NCBI GenBank assembly: GCA_028688275.1
Contig: JAQTYN010000008.1
Coordinates: 1-64,000 of the forward strand
Direction of reading: 5' to 3'
Source of the DNA: Gallionella sp.
GTDB taxonomy: Bacteria > Pseudomonadota > Gammaproteobacteria > Burkholderiales > Gallionellaceae
Length of the DNA stretch: 64,000 nt
Shown here one piece after another: positions 22,238 to 32,393 of this stretch (the first letter of the stretch is position 1; each line of letters starts with the position of its first letter). The notes below the pieces were generated by a model. The model made no database searches. It was not told the origin of the DNA and saw nothing but the letters and a program-made list of their open reading frames with translations. The position numbers were made by a program, and so were the translations under genes.

Positions 22238-22424
22238 GGTTTTCTGCTTCTTTTAGCTCTGACGCAGATAAGCCGAAATTTTGTGCGAGTTCAATGATAG
22301 GCTCAAGCCAAAATTTAGCTTCGCCGTCCGCGTGCGCAACATGGACGTGCATACGTGACTCTTCCCGCGAGAAAAAATAAAAACGGTAGCCACGTTCACG
22401 AAATACGGTGGGGCTCATCAGCAT
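22179..22424 (-). CDS. DUF4160-like protein
   Basis: SPTVFRERGYRFYFFSREESRMHVHVAHADGEAKFWLEP. Confidence 0.8.
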   Translation of the reverse strand: MLMSPTVFRERGYRFYFFSREESRMHVHVAHADGEAKFWLEPIIELAQNFGLSASELKEAENLVQSHQEEIRHAWHTHFPR

Positions 22425-22509
22425 GTTCCTGTTGTTGCAAGGTCGTGCATTATTGCCGATTTATCTCGATTCGTCAGATGGATTCACTGCAAAGCAATCC
22501 ACCCCCACC

Positions 22510-22857
22510 TCAAATCATCGCCAATCGTTCGACGGTATCGGGATAGCGTTCGACCAAGCGAATGGCGGCTTGTGCGTTAGGGCGGGCGCGTCCTTGTTCC
22601 CAGTTTTCCAAGGTGCGTTCGTTGGTGCGCAGGTAGCGAGCGAACACATTGCGGGAAAGATTGAGTTTTTCGCGTAAGTTCAGCAATTCGTCGGGGGTGA
22701 TTTGTAGCGCAGGCCTTTTTTCAACGAGGTGTTCGCGCAAGGTGATTTTGCCCGTGCGAGCTGCTTCCAGTGCGGTAAAACCTTCCTGTAATTCATCAAA
22801 TAAGTTGCGTTTCATTTGGGTCTCCTTGCGGCCAGTTCTTTTTTCAGCATTTTCCAC
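22510..22857 (-). CDS. HTH-type antitoxin-like regulator, copy 2
   Basis: Near-identical to 21561-21872 with a short in-frame deletion (AQAAIRL vs AQAATLIRL); start probably MKRNLFDELQ at 22815. Confidence 0.75.
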   Translation of the reverse strand: MENAEKRTGRKETQMKRNLFDELQEGFTALEAARTGKITLREHLVEKRPALQITPDELLNLREKLNLSRNVFARYLRTNERTLENWEQGRARPNAQAAIRLVERYPDTVERLAMI

Positions 22858-23130
22858 TGAGAATCAAAATCCTTGCTTGTCATTATCCTGCGACTTTAAC
22901 AGCGTACACGAAAGTGATCTTGTTTTTCATTCGCGCATTTTACCCAGATATACCAAGCCTTACGTTGCATTTTGGAGATGCCGCACCCGTCAAGACCGTG
23001 CGGATCAATCCATACCTACTGCCAATCCCCGCCGAGAGTTCAAGGGTAATCTGTTGTTTTGACTTGAGAGATAAAAACACGTCATCTATCCCCATCAAAG
23101 ACAGGATGAACATATTTTATTGGTAAGTAT

Positions 23131-23922
23131 TCACTTACCTGTAACTCTCGGTTTATGCGGTGCGTGGGCAAATAGGCTGTCATATAGCCAACGTGGGAGT
23201 AGCTTCAGCATGCCTCCTACAATGCCCATTTGCCACGGGATCACCGTAAAGCGGGTTTGTCGGGCAATGGCACGTGCCATACGACGGGCAGCGACTTCGG
23301 GAGCTAAGATAAAAGGCATGGGATAGGGGTTAATCGCGGTCATCGGCGTACTGATGTAGCCAGGGCAAATTGTGACGACTTTTACGCCGCTACCGTGCAA
23401 TTCGACACGGAGTGATTCCAAATAGCTGATGGCTGCAGCTTTAGAAGCGGAGTAGGCACTTGCACCTGGCAGGCCACGAAAACCTGCGACGCTGGCAATG
23501 CCCACCAACGTGCCGCGTTTTGCGTCGCGCATGGGGCGTAAAAAAGGTTGGAAAGTTTTGACCATGCCCAAGACGTTGATGTCCATGACCTGTTGGAACG
23601 CTGCTAGGTCTTCGGGGTATTCGGTCAGCGTCCCGACACTCACCCCTGCGTTGGCAATGACGATGTCAGGGCAACCGACGTGCTGGATAAAGTCTTGTGC
23701 GGCATGTTGCAGCGCAGCAGCATCGCGCACGTCCAGTGTGTAGGGATAAACGTGTTCGGGGAATTCATCGCATAGCGTTTGCAGTAAATCGCCGCGACGG
23801 GCGTAGACGGCAACGTGCGCGCCAGTTTGCAAATAATGACGCGCTAAGGCGAGTCCTATACCACTGGATGCGCCGCTGATAACGACACGGGAGGTTGGGG
23901 AAGTGTGGGGCATAAAAGACAA
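23131..23922 (-). CDS. SDR family oxidoreductase
   Basis: VVISGASSGIGLALARHY; YSASKAAAISYLESLRVEL. Confidence 0.9.
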   Translation of the reverse strand: MSFMPHTSPTSRVVISGASSGIGLALARHYLQTGAHVAVYARRGDLLQTLCDEFPEHVYPYTLDVRDAAALQHAAQDFIQHVGCPDIVIANAGVSVGTLTEYPEDLAAFQQVMDINVLGMVKTFQPFLRPMRDAKRGTLVGIASVAGFRGLPGASAYSASKAAAISYLESLRVELHGSGVKVVTICPGYISTPMTAINPYPMPFILAPEVAARRMARAIARQTRFTVIPWQMGIVGGMLKLLPRWLYDSLFAHAPHKPRVTGK

Positions 23923-23985
23923 GCCCGTGTGAATCGGTCATTATTCACACGGGCAAAGTTGAGTGCGTTAAGGTTTAGCGAGCTG

Positions 23986-24651
23986 TTAGTGAGTGTGTTT
24001 CTTTGCGGCCGCAGCGGCTGGTTTCGTCGCGGCCATGCCGCGTTCTTGTCGCACTTTTGCGATCACGTCATTCAAAATACGTGGCACATCTTGCGGTTGC
24101 TGCTGGGTAATCACGTATTTCCCAGCAACGACTAAGGTGGGGGTGCCTTGAATTTTATACGTGCGTATCATTTGCTTGGCTTGATTGACTTTGCTGTTCA
24201 CGGTAAATGAGTTGAAAGCCGCTGCAAATTTATCTTTATCCACGCCATTCCTAACGACCAATGGGCTAATGGAGTTTAAATCAAACAACTCTGCTTGTTG
24301 CACGTGTATCGCTTGATAAATCGCATCATCCACTTGTTTGAGTTGACCCAAACCTTCTAGGGCATAAAAAGTACGCGCTAAAGGTTCGGTGGAGGCGTTG
24401 AACATGGTGGGTACATAATGTAATTCAACGTCTTTAGGCATGGTTTTCTCCCACTCCATCAAGAATGGGTGTAGGTGAAAGCAGTGTGAGCATTGATAGA
24501 AGAAGAATTCCAGCACTTCGATCTTTTGGTTGCTGGTGGGTTGAGATGGACTCATCAGTACATAATCTTTACCTAATTGCGAATCGGCGAATGCCGTGGT
24601 GCTGAACAGTAAAGTGGTTGCAAGTAACAAACGATGCATCAAATTCTTCAT
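23986..24651 (-). CDS. dsbA: Thiol:disulfide interchange protein DsbA
   Basis: Signal peptide; EFFFYQCSHCFHLHPFL (CxxC); IQGTPTLVVAGKYVI cis-Pro loop. Confidence 0.9.
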   Translation of the reverse strand: MKNLMHRLLLATTLLFSTTAFADSQLGKDYVLMSPSQPTSNQKIEVLEFFFYQCSHCFHLHPFLMEWEKTMPKDVELHYVPTMFNASTEPLARTFYALEGLGQLKQVDDAIYQAIHVQQAELFDLNSISPLVVRNGVDKDKFAAAFNSFTVNSKVNQAKQMIRTYKIQGTPTLVVAGKYVITQQQPQDVPRILNDVIAKVRQERGMAATKPAAAAAKKHTH

Positions 24652-24685
24652 GTGTAAACTCCTTCAGTTAAAAATTAGGGAATGA

Positions 24686-25654
24686 CTATTGACTCTGTGC
24701 GCTGGCTCTCATGCCAAGTGCATGCAATTTTGCTTTCGCACTGGTTAGGGATTTTTGGTCGGAATAGGGGCCGATAGCAACGGTGTAGCCCGCACGTTTT
24801 TTCAAGTATTTTTGTTCTTTGAGGTGGACTGGCAGCCCTTTTGCCAGTAATTTTTGTTGCAATTTGGCTGCGCCATCATAATCGGGAAAGAATTCTACTT
24901 CCAAATAAGTCGATTGACTCTCCGTTTGAGAGGGAGGGGGCGCAGGTGTTTTATTCGCTTGAGTCGTCAAAGATTTAACAGGCGGGGTGCTGGCTACCTG
25001 CGAGGTGGCATGATGAGGCGCATCAGTAGATGCCGTTACTTTATTGCTGACAAAAGGTACATTCTGTGGGCGATCAGGTGCAACGGGTTTGATCACGGCT
25101 ACCCTATTGGATGAAGGATTAATCGTTACCAGCGGCCTTTCTTCAGCGACATTAACCGTCGGGGTGGCAGGTTCAGGAGATGCTGGATAAATGGTGATGG
25201 GTGCCGCTCCAGAGTTTCTGACCGCATACTCTTGTGTCGCAGGCGCAGGGATCACGGGGTAATGGCGTTGTTCCAAAATTTCATAGAATTCAAAATTTTG
25301 TTTATTGACCGTGTCATTGCTCGCTAGTTTGCGTACCACTTGGATTTCAGGTTGCGGCTTAACTCCCGATGCCGTCAAGGGTGTGACAAAAATTTCATGG
25401 CGACTATTAGTGCGGACACGGTAACCATTCAGGGTGATGACCGCATCAAGGTTGCCCGTTCTGCGCTGCGCCGCCAGTAATTCTTCAACGGTATTAGGCG
25501 GGAGCTTTAAATCTCGTGCAACCACTTGATTTCTATTTACAAAAGGTGTGGGATTTTTAAAAATTAACCACGCCAAGGCTGAAGTCAAAGCAATGCCGCC
25601 CAGCATGCCTAGCAAAATACCAAGTATCGTATTCCCAATTTCAAGCTTTTTCAT
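24686..25654 (-). CDS. SPOR-domain membrane protein
   Basis: N-terminal TM; C-terminal YLEVEFFPDYDGAAKLQQKLLAKGLPV...YTVAIGPYSDQKSLTSAKAKLHALG. Confidence 0.8.
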   Translation of the reverse strand: MKKLEIGNTILGILLGMLGGIALTSALAWLIFKNPTPFVNRNQVVARDLKLPPNTVEELLAAQRRTGNLDAVITLNGYRVRTNSRHEIFVTPLTASGVKPQPEIQVVRKLASNDTVNKQNFEFYEILEQRHYPVIPAPATQEYAVRNSGAAPITIYPASPEPATPTVNVAEERPLVTINPSSNRVAVIKPVAPDRPQNVPFVSNKVTASTDAPHHATSQVASTPPVKSLTTQANKTPAPPPSQTESQSTYLEVEFFPDYDGAAKLQQKLLAKGLPVHLKEQKYLKKRAGYTVAIGPYSDQKSLTSAKAKLHALGMRASAQSQ

Positions 25655-25667
25655 GGTTTTCTTTCTG

Positions 25668-27335
25668 TTACATCGTATCGGGTGCATTCACGCCCAATAA
25701 GCCTAAGCCATTGCGGATCACTTGTGCAGTTGCGGCACACAAACTCAAGCGTGCCAATTTTACTACTTCATCATCGACCAAAAAGCGCGTGGCATTGTAA
25801 TAACGATGGAAGTCGGCTGCCAAGTCTTTCAAATAAAATGCAATCAGATGCGGGGCTAAATCATGAGCGGCTGTCTCTACAACCTCAGAATAATCAATCA
25901 GTTGTTGAAGTAAGGTCTTTTCTTCTTCACTGTCTAGCAATCCGACATTTGCATCACCGAACACCAAACCCTCGCATTGTTTCAACACGGTTTGGATACG
26001 CGCGTGGGCGTATTGAATGTAATACACGGGGTTTTCGTTGCTTTTGGACGTTGCCAAATCAATGTCAAACACCAGTTGCGAATCAGGCGAACGGGCTGCT
26101 AAGAAATAACGCGTGGCATCGCAACCCACTTCGTCAATCAAATCACGCAACGTGACGTAACTACCCGCCCGCTTGGAGATTTTAACTTCTTGACCATTGC
26201 GCAACACCGTCACCATCTGATGCAACACATAATCGGGCCAACCTTGGGGAATGCCGACATTCAAGGCTTGCAGCCCTGCGCGCACGCGGGTGATGGTGGA
26301 ATGATGATCCGCGCCTTGTTCGTTAATCACGCGAGTAAAACCACGTTGCCATTTATCCAAGTGATACGCCACATCGGGCACAAAATAGGTAAATCCGCCG
26401 TCGGTTTTGCGCATCACGCGGTCTTTATCATCACCAAAATCGGTGGTGCGCAACCACAGTGCGTCATCTTGTTCGTAAGTGTGTCCGCTGGCGATGAGCT
26501 TTTCCACCGTTGCGGCAACTTTCCCTTCGGAATACAACGCCGATTCCAGCGAAAACACATCGAATCCCACTCGGAACGCACGCAAATCTTGATCTTGCTC
26601 ACGGCGCAGATACGCTACGGCAAAATGACGAATTGCCTCTTTATCATGCACATCGCCTTTGCCCGTGATGTGCTGGTCATCCGCTTCCACGGTTTCTTGC
26701 GCCATATAGCTGCGCGCCACGTCGGCAATATAATCGCCGCGATAGCCATTTTCTGGCCAAGACGGATCGTCAGGCGTGATGCCTTGGCAACGCAATTGCA
26801 CCGATGAGCGCAAGTTATCAATCTGCGCGCCTGCGTCGTTGTAATAAAACTCGCGAGTCACATCCCAACCCGAAGCCGCCAACACATTGCACAAACAATC
26901 GCCCACTGCCGCGCCGCGCCCGTGTCCAATGTGCAACGGGCCTGTGGGATTAGCTGAAACAAATTCAACTTGCACTTTACGCCCCGCGCCGATGTTGCCG
27001 CGCCCATATTCCGCTTCTGCGTGCAATACGGTTTTGACCACGGCTTGTTTCGCGGCGGTGGTGATAAACACGTTGATAAATCCCGCCCCTGCGATTTCGA
27101 CTTTTTCAATCACGTCCGAGGCAGGCAATGCAGCAATCAAGGCTTGAGCAATATTGCGCGGCGATTGACGCAACGGTTTCGCCAATTGCATCGCTAAATT
27201 ACAGGCGTAATCGCCGTGCGATGCTTGTTTGGGACGTTCAATTAAAATGGTGGCTTGTGTTTCCGGCGCGACTACGCGCAAAGCTTCGGCAAACAAATGG
27301 GCAAGATGGGATTTAAAATTTAACACGGCAGACAT
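25668..27335 (-). CDS. argS: Arginyl-tRNA synthetase
   Basis: [41 protein letters not shown]; likely start [10 protein letters not shown] at 27335. Confidence 0.98.
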   Translation of the reverse strand: MSAVLNFKSHLAHLFAEALRVVAPETQATILIERPKQASHGDYACNLAMQLAKPLRQSPRNIAQALIAALPASDVIEKVEIAGAGFINVFITTAAKQAVVKTVLHAEAEYGRGNIGAGRKVQVEFVSANPTGPLHIGHGRGAAVGDCLCNVLAASGWDVTREFYYNDAGAQIDNLRSSVQLRCQGITPDDPSWPENGYRGDYIADVARSYMAQETVEADDQHITGKGDVHDKEAIRHFAVAYLRREQDQDLRAFRVGFDVFSLESALYSEGKVAATVEKLIASGHTYEQDDALWLRTTDFGDDKDRVMRKTDGGFTYFVPDVAYHLDKWQRGFTRVINEQGADHHSTITRVRAGLQALNVGIPQGWPDYVLHQMVTVLRNGQEVKISKRAGSYVTLRDLIDEVGCDATRYFLAARSPDSQLVFDIDLATSKSNENPVYYIQYAHARIQTVLKQCEGLVFGDANVGLLDSEEEKTLLQQLIDYSEVVETAAHDLAPHLIAFYLKDLAADFHRYYNATRFLVDDEVVKLARLSLCAATAQVIRNGLGLLGVNAPDTM

Positions 27336-27594
27336 GAGATAAAGCACCTTCAAAACGGGCGCGGATTATAGCACTTTGCCTAAACATGCTCATTTGCGAT
27401 TTAATATCGAATGTCCAATCTAATGTAAAAACGCTTTTGTTTAGGCTCCGTGTATTCGTACATCGAGTTAATTGGGGTTTGTATGTAAGGCTCGGATGTG
27501 TGATTCAGCCCGTTTGTTGGTGGCTTCTCGTGATCTAATGACAGGTCGTCAGGTGCTTTGGTTGCGAGGGTGTGATAATAAAGCTAGAAAGGGT

Positions 27595-27623
27595 TTGACA
27601 GGTCGTCATGCGTACAATAGAAT
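27595..27623 (+). promoter_or_regulatory. Putative rplM-rpsI promoter
   Basis: TTGACA (27595-27600), 17 bp, TAGAAT (27618-27623), upstream of rplM ATG 27670. Confidence 0.7.
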
Positions 27624-27669
27624 GTGCGCCCTTCGAGGTTTACTTATTGAATTATTAGGAATTGTGGCT

Positions 27670-28107
27670 ATGAAAACATTTTCCGCTAAAGCCGAGGAAG
27701 TCCAGCACGACTGGCTTCTGGTTGACGCAGCAGACCAAGTGCTAGGCCGCTTGGCTGCACAAATTGCCTCACGTTTACGTGGCAAGCATAAAGCAATCTA
27801 CACACCGCACGTTGATACAGGCGATTTCGTCGTTGTAGTCAATGCGGATAAGCTGCGCGTGACTGGCAATAAGGCGGAAGCTAAGTTGTATCATCGCCAC
27901 ACAGGTTATCCAGGCGGTTTGTACACAACAAACTTTACCAAATTGCAAGGTCGCCATCCTGCCCGCGTATTAGAAAAAGCGGTTAAGGGTATGCTGCCTA
28001 AAGGTCCATTGGGCTATGCGATGTTGCGCAAGATGAAGGTTTATGCGGGTGCAGCTCACCCCCATGAAGCGCAGCAACCTAAACTCGTTAATCTGTTGAA
28101 AGCGTAA
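27670..28107 (+). CDS. rplM: 50S ribosomal protein L13
   Basis: [29 protein letters not shown]; start at 27670. Confidence 0.98.
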   Translation: MKTFSAKAEEVQHDWLLVDAADQVLGRLAAQIASRLRGKHKAIYTPHVDTGDFVVVVNADKLRVTGNKAEAKLYHRHTGYPGGLYTTNFTKLQGRHPARVLEKAVKGMLPKGPLGYAMLRKMKVYAGAAHPHEAQQPKLVNLLKA

Positions 28108-28109
28108 TC

Positions 28110-28502
28110 ATGAGCGTATCTTATAACTACGGAACAGGTCGTCGCAAAAGTGCGGTGGCACGTGTGTTCATCAAAGCAGGCAAAGGCGACATCGTTGTAA
28201 ACGACAAGCCAGTTGATGTGTTTTTTTCACGCGAAACAGGTCGTATGATTGTGCGTCAACCATTGACTTTGACCGAAACACTGGGCAAATTCGACATCAT
28301 GGTTAACGTCAGCGGCGGCGGCGAAGCGGGTCAAGCAGGTGCAGTTCGTCACGGCATCACACGCGCATTGATCGAATACGATCCAGCATTGAAACCCGTG
28401 TTGAAACATGCAGGTTTGGTAACACGTGATGCACGTGAAGTCGAACGTAAAAAAGTCGGTTTGCGCAAAGCTCGCCGCAGGAAACAATTCTCCAAGCGTT
28501 AA
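28110..28502 (+). CDS. rpsI: 30S ribosomal protein S9
   Basis: [28 protein letters not shown]. Confidence 0.99.
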   Translation: MSVSYNYGTGRRKSAVARVFIKAGKGDIVVNDKPVDVFFSRETGRMIVRQPLTLTETLGKFDIMVNVSGGGEAGQAGAVRHGITRALIEYDPALKPVLKHAGLVTRDAREVERKKVGLRKARRRKQFSKR

Positions 28503-28519
28503 TTTGCTGGGATGTATTG

Positions 28520-28546
28520 AAAAAGCCGCCTTCGGGCGGCTTTTTC
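28520..28546 (+). terminator. Rho-independent terminator after rpsI
   Basis: aaaaagccgccttcgggcggcttttt. Confidence 0.9.
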
Positions 28547-28643
28547 GTGCGCATTTTGTTGTATCATGCGCAGGGTTTTAGGATGACTCCTGCTAAATCT
28601 CCCATCAAAGTTAAGATGGGCAAATAACAAATGACGATCAGGA

Positions 28644-29681
28644 ATGACGACAATGATTAAAGTAGGCATAGTAGGCGGAACGGGTTATACAGGCGTGGAG
28701 TTATTGCGTTTATTGGCCGCGCATCCACAAGTGAATTTACAAGTGATTACTTCACGAGCGGATGCGGGGGCTCAGGTCAATAAAATGTTCCCCAGTTTGC
28801 GCGGCTTTGTGGATTTAGCTTTTACTCACCCTGATGAAGCGCATTTGGAACAATGTGATGTCGTATTTTTCGCCACGCCCAATGGCATCGCAATGCAGCA
28901 AGTGCGGGCGTTGTTGGATGCTGGGGTGAAGGTGATTGATCTGGCGGCAGACTTCCGTTTGCAAGACATCGCTACATGGGAAAAATGGTATGGTATGACC
29001 CACGCTTGCCCTGATTTGGTGGCGGAAGCAGTGTATGGTTTGCCAGAAATCAATCGTGAAAAAATCAGACAAGCGCGGCTGATTGCTAATCCTGGTTGCT
29101 ATCCCACCGCCGTGCAGTTGGGCTGGTTGCCCTTGCTGGAAGCGGGCGTGATTGACACCAGCTATCTGATTGCCGATGCTAAATCGGGCGTATCAGGCGC
29201 GGGGCGTACCGCAGGGATTAGCAATTTATTCTCTGAAGCAGGCGATAATTTCAAAGCCTACGGGGTTGCAGGACATCGTCATTTGCCTGAAATCAAACAA
29301 GGCTTGGCGCGCATGGTGGGCAAAGAAGTGGGACTGACATTTGTGCCACATCTGACCCCGATGATACGCGGCATCCACGCCACGTTGTATGGCAAGTTGA
29401 CGCAGGATGTAGATTTACAGGCTTTATTTGAACAGCGTTACGCCGATGAACCTTTTGTGGATGTCATGCCCGCAGGCAGTCATCCTGAAACGCGTTCGGT
29501 GCGTGGCGCAAACCGTTGCCGTATCGCGGTACATCGCCCCCAAGGCGGTGACACCGTGGTGGTGTTGTCGGTCATTGATAATCTGGTCAAGGGTGCGGCG
29601 GGGCAAGCGGTGCAGAATATGAACATCCTGTTTGATTTACCCGAAACCACGGCATTGAACAACGTGCCGTTGCTGCCTTAA
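28644..29681 (+). CDS. argC: N-acetyl-gamma-glutamyl-phosphate reductase
   Basis: [37 protein letters not shown]. Confidence 0.97.
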   Translation: MTTMIKVGIVGGTGYTGVELLRLLAAHPQVNLQVITSRADAGAQVNKMFPSLRGFVDLAFTHPDEAHLEQCDVVFFATPNGIAMQQVRALLDAGVKVIDLAADFRLQDIATWEKWYGMTHACPDLVAEAVYGLPEINREKIRQARLIANPGCYPTAVQLGWLPLLEAGVIDTSYLIADAKSGVSGAGRTAGISNLFSEAGDNFKAYGVAGHRHLPEIKQGLARMVGKEVGLTFVPHLTPMIRGIHATLYGKLTQDVDLQALFEQRYADEPFVDVMPAGSHPETRSVRGANRCRIAVHRPQGGDTVVVLSVIDNLVKGAAGQAVQNMNILFDLPETTALNNVPLLP

Positions 29682-29682
29682 C

Positions 29683-30420
29683 ATGTGGCGACGCGCCAAA
29701 CGGCGATTCAGTATTTACGCCCCCAAGGTTTCCATTCGCCCGCATATTCCTTGGTATTTGCGCTGGAGTTTGGTGCTGCCGTTTGTGTTGGGAGCCGCAG
29801 GGTTGATTTGGTTCGCCTATAACAGTGGACTGCAATTCGCAGGCTTTCACCGTGGTGAGACAATAGAAGAGTTAACCCAGTTACGCGGACAAGTGACTAA
29901 ATTAAGTGCGGAAAATACCCTGCTCAATAGTCAACTGGTGAAGTATGAACGGCAAATCCAAATGGCTCAGGGTAGTAGTCAGGAGACCGTACAACAATTG
30001 AAGATACTGAATGAAGAGAATGCCAAGTTACAGGAAGACTTGTCTTTTTTTCAGAGTTTGACTGCAACACGTGCTCAAGAAGGTGAGTTAGCGGTGCATC
30101 GACTACGCTTGGAACACGATAAAATGCCAGGAGAGTACCGTGTTAGGATGCTATTTGTGCAAGGGGGGCAGCGCGCCAAAGAGTTGGTTGGACACTATCA
30201 ACTTGTTGCGACGCTCATTAAAAATGGACAAAAATCGACGCAAATGTTTCCAGCGTCGGATGCAGTGAGTGTCCCTTTTCAGTTTAAATTCAAGTATTAT
30301 CAGCGCGTGGATCAGATTATCCAGTTGTCGCAAGATGTGCAGTTAGAAAGTATCCAAGTTCGTGTTTTTGAGCAAGGTGCGCGTGAGCCCAAAATACGTC
30401 AAAGCGTCAATCTATCTTAA
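29683..30420 (+). CDS. DUF6776-like coiled-coil membrane protein
   Basis: N-terminal TM, coiled coil, conserved position between argC and bactofilin. Confidence 0.6.
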   Translation: MWRRAKRRFSIYAPKVSIRPHIPWYLRWSLVLPFVLGAAGLIWFAYNSGLQFAGFHRGETIEELTQLRGQVTKLSAENTLLNSQLVKYERQIQMAQGSSQETVQQLKILNEENAKLQEDLSFFQSLTATRAQEGELAVHRLRLEHDKMPGEYRVRMLFVQGGQRAKELVGHYQLVATLIKNGQKSTQMFPASDAVSVPFQFKFKYYQRVDQIIQLSQDVQLESIQVRVFEQGAREPKIRQSVNLS

Positions 30421-30429
30421 GGAGTTTTT

Positions 30430-30870
30430 ATGTTTGGTAAAAAAGTCAGTAACAGTAGCAAGCCACAAAGTCAGATTGATTCGCTCATTGGTGCAGAAAC
30501 GACAATACAAGGTGATTTACACTTTAGTGGTGGCATGCGCATAGATGGTCGTGTGAATGGCAATATTTATGGCACCAAAGACAAAGCCAGCACCTTGGTG
30601 TTAAGCGAGCAAGGTCAAGTCAATGGGGAAGTGACGGTGAGTCATCTTGTGGTCAATGGCACGGTGAATGGTACTGTCACTGCTGTTGAATATCTAGAGC
30701 TGCAAGGCAAAGCACGTGTGACGGGTGATGTGAATTATAAAACGATGGAAATCCAGCTTGGTGCGATTGTAGATGGACGTATGATCCATACGATAGCACC
30801 AACTGAGAAAGTTTCGGAAGCGAAGGTCGCAGACGTAAAAGAAAAAGCAAACGATTCAAAATCAAAATAA
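30430..30870 (+). CDS. Bactofilin (polymer-forming cytoskeletal protein)
   Basis: IDSLIGAETTIQGDLHFSGGMRIDGRVNGNI...GEVTVSHLVVNGTVNGTV. Confidence 0.92.
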   Translation: MFGKKVSNSSKPQSQIDSLIGAETTIQGDLHFSGGMRIDGRVNGNIYGTKDKASTLVLSEQGQVNGEVTVSHLVVNGTVNGTVTAVEYLELQGKARVTGDVNYKTMEIQLGAIVDGRMIHTIAPTEKVSEAKVADVKEKANDSKSK

Positions 30871-30891
30871 CACATTCTTAGGAGAATATTA

Positions 30892-31242
30892 ATGAATGCA
30901 ATGAATGACTTGCAAGACCCGTTGTTGTTTACTGACAATGCGGCGAATAAAGTAAAAAGCTTAATTGAAGAAGAAGGCAACCCAGATCTGAAGTTGCGCG
31001 TTTTTGTGAGTGGCGGCGGTTGCTCTGGTTTTCAGTATGGTTTTACTTTTGATGAAGTAACCAATGAAGATGACACTGTGCTGAACAAAAACGGCGTGCA
31101 ATTACTGATTGATCCGATGAGCTTCCAATATTTGGTCGGTGCGGAAATCGACTACCAGGAAGGTTTGGAAGGTTCACAGTTTGTGATTAAGAACCCCAAT
31201 GCTACGACCACATGCGGCTGCGGATCGTCTTTCTCGGTCTAG
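30892..31242 (+). CDS. erpA: Iron-sulfur cluster insertion protein ErpA
   Basis: [20 protein letters not shown]...[12 protein letters not shown]. Confidence 0.95.
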   Translation: MNAMNDLQDPLLFTDNAANKVKSLIEEEGNPDLKLRVFVSGGGCSGFQYGFTFDEVTNEDDTVLNKNGVQLLIDPMSFQYLVGAEIDYQEGLEGSQFVIKNPNATTTCGCGSSFSV

Positions 31243-31455
31243 GCATCTCGTCCAAGCTGCTCAATCACAAAGCAATATAGCGTAGTACACAGCCGCTATG
31301 AATGCGGTATTTTTCATGGCGGGGGTGTCCCACTCCAGCATTTGAGGTGTAGGAAGGTGTTTTCACGAGGTATTGGGCTTTTCAAAGCCCCCAGACAAAT
31401 TGCATATAAGTCCACGCTAATTTTTCTTGGGTAATTGGTGTCGTTTTTTTGAGTA

Positions 31456-31746
31456 TTGAATGAAATTAGAAATCCCTTGTTCAACCTGCTGGACAACGAC
31501 ACCTTTGAGTCGTTGTTTACCCCCTGCCGCAATTCCAACTTGTTGGGGTTAAGGCAAATCGCGCTGGACGACAAGACGGTATCTATTCAGACTTGTATTT
31601 GGTTTCCGCATTCAAACCCCAAACAGGCAAGCCATTCGCGTCAAAAGACACAAGTCGTGGCAAAAAGCACGATCTGACGACCATGATTGAGATGGTTGAA
31701 TACCTCAAACTCAAGGATTGTGTCATGACAACGATTCCAACGACAT
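31456..31746 (+). pseudogene. Degenerate transposase-like remnant
   Basis: Frame-broken text such as SDLYLVSAFKPQTGKPFASKDTSRGKKHDLTTMIEMVEYLKLKDCVMTTI; no intact ORF. Family uncertain. Confidence 0.3.
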
Positions 31747-31772
31747 AATCACTGCTGCATTCAGCTTTGCTG

Positions 31773-31895
31773 AGAACCTGTTTACGATCTGTCGCGAGAG
31801 GTTGTCAGCGCAGCGCAGAAAACGCAGTTTATGTCGTGTAAATGAGGGTTTCGAGAGCGCATGAGTCCTGATCACTAAGATCGTAAACAGGTTCT
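31773..31895. mobile_element. MITE-like element (123 bp) with perfect 18-bp terminal inverted repeats
   Basis: AGAACCTGTTTACGATCT (31773-31790) / AGATCGTAAACAGGTTCT (31878-31895); no coding capacity. Confidence 0.7.
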
Positions 31896-32006
31896 AAAAG
31901 AATGTGCCAAGGCGAAACACATGCCACCGTTTCAGTACAGGCACAATCTAACAGAATTATTTGCGAGTAAACGGAAAACCGTGCAACAAGAAAGCAACCT
32001 ATGGGG

Positions 32007-32387
32007 TCACAGCAGGGGGGCCATGAAGGAAATAAATTCATTGATGATAATCTCATCGTGTCCTACGTCTCGCATCTCCCATTTGATCGTGTTGAGAAGT
32101 TTAGCTTTTTTATAAAGGTTCAATTTGCGCTTCGTTGAAAATGTTCGGATGCGAACAACCATACTATCGAACTTATTCTGGTATGTTTTTGCTGGAATAG
32201 CCTTCCCCTTTTGATCTTCAGGGGGAAATAACCGATTTACTTCGCGGACTATTTCCTGTGCAAACGAAACCACCTCTACTACGTTGAACCAATCAAGTAT
32301 CATGTTAGTGTTCCAAGTATATTTCTGGAATAAAAGGGCATCACTTGCAGTTGTTGAACTTGGACATCGTCCACGAGCATCAAGCAA
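32007..32387 (-). CDS. Hypothetical protein, probably 5'-truncated by IS copy A
   Basis: Reading frame stays open to the IS boundary at 32394. Confidence 0.4.
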   Translation of the reverse strand: MLDARGRCPSSTTASDALLFQKYTWNTNMILDWFNVVEVVSFAQEIVREVNRLFPPEDQKGKAIPAKTYQNKFDSMVVRIRTFSTKRKLNLYKKAKLLNTIKWEMRDVGHDEIIINEFISFMAPLL

Positions 32388-32393
32388 GTTTAA

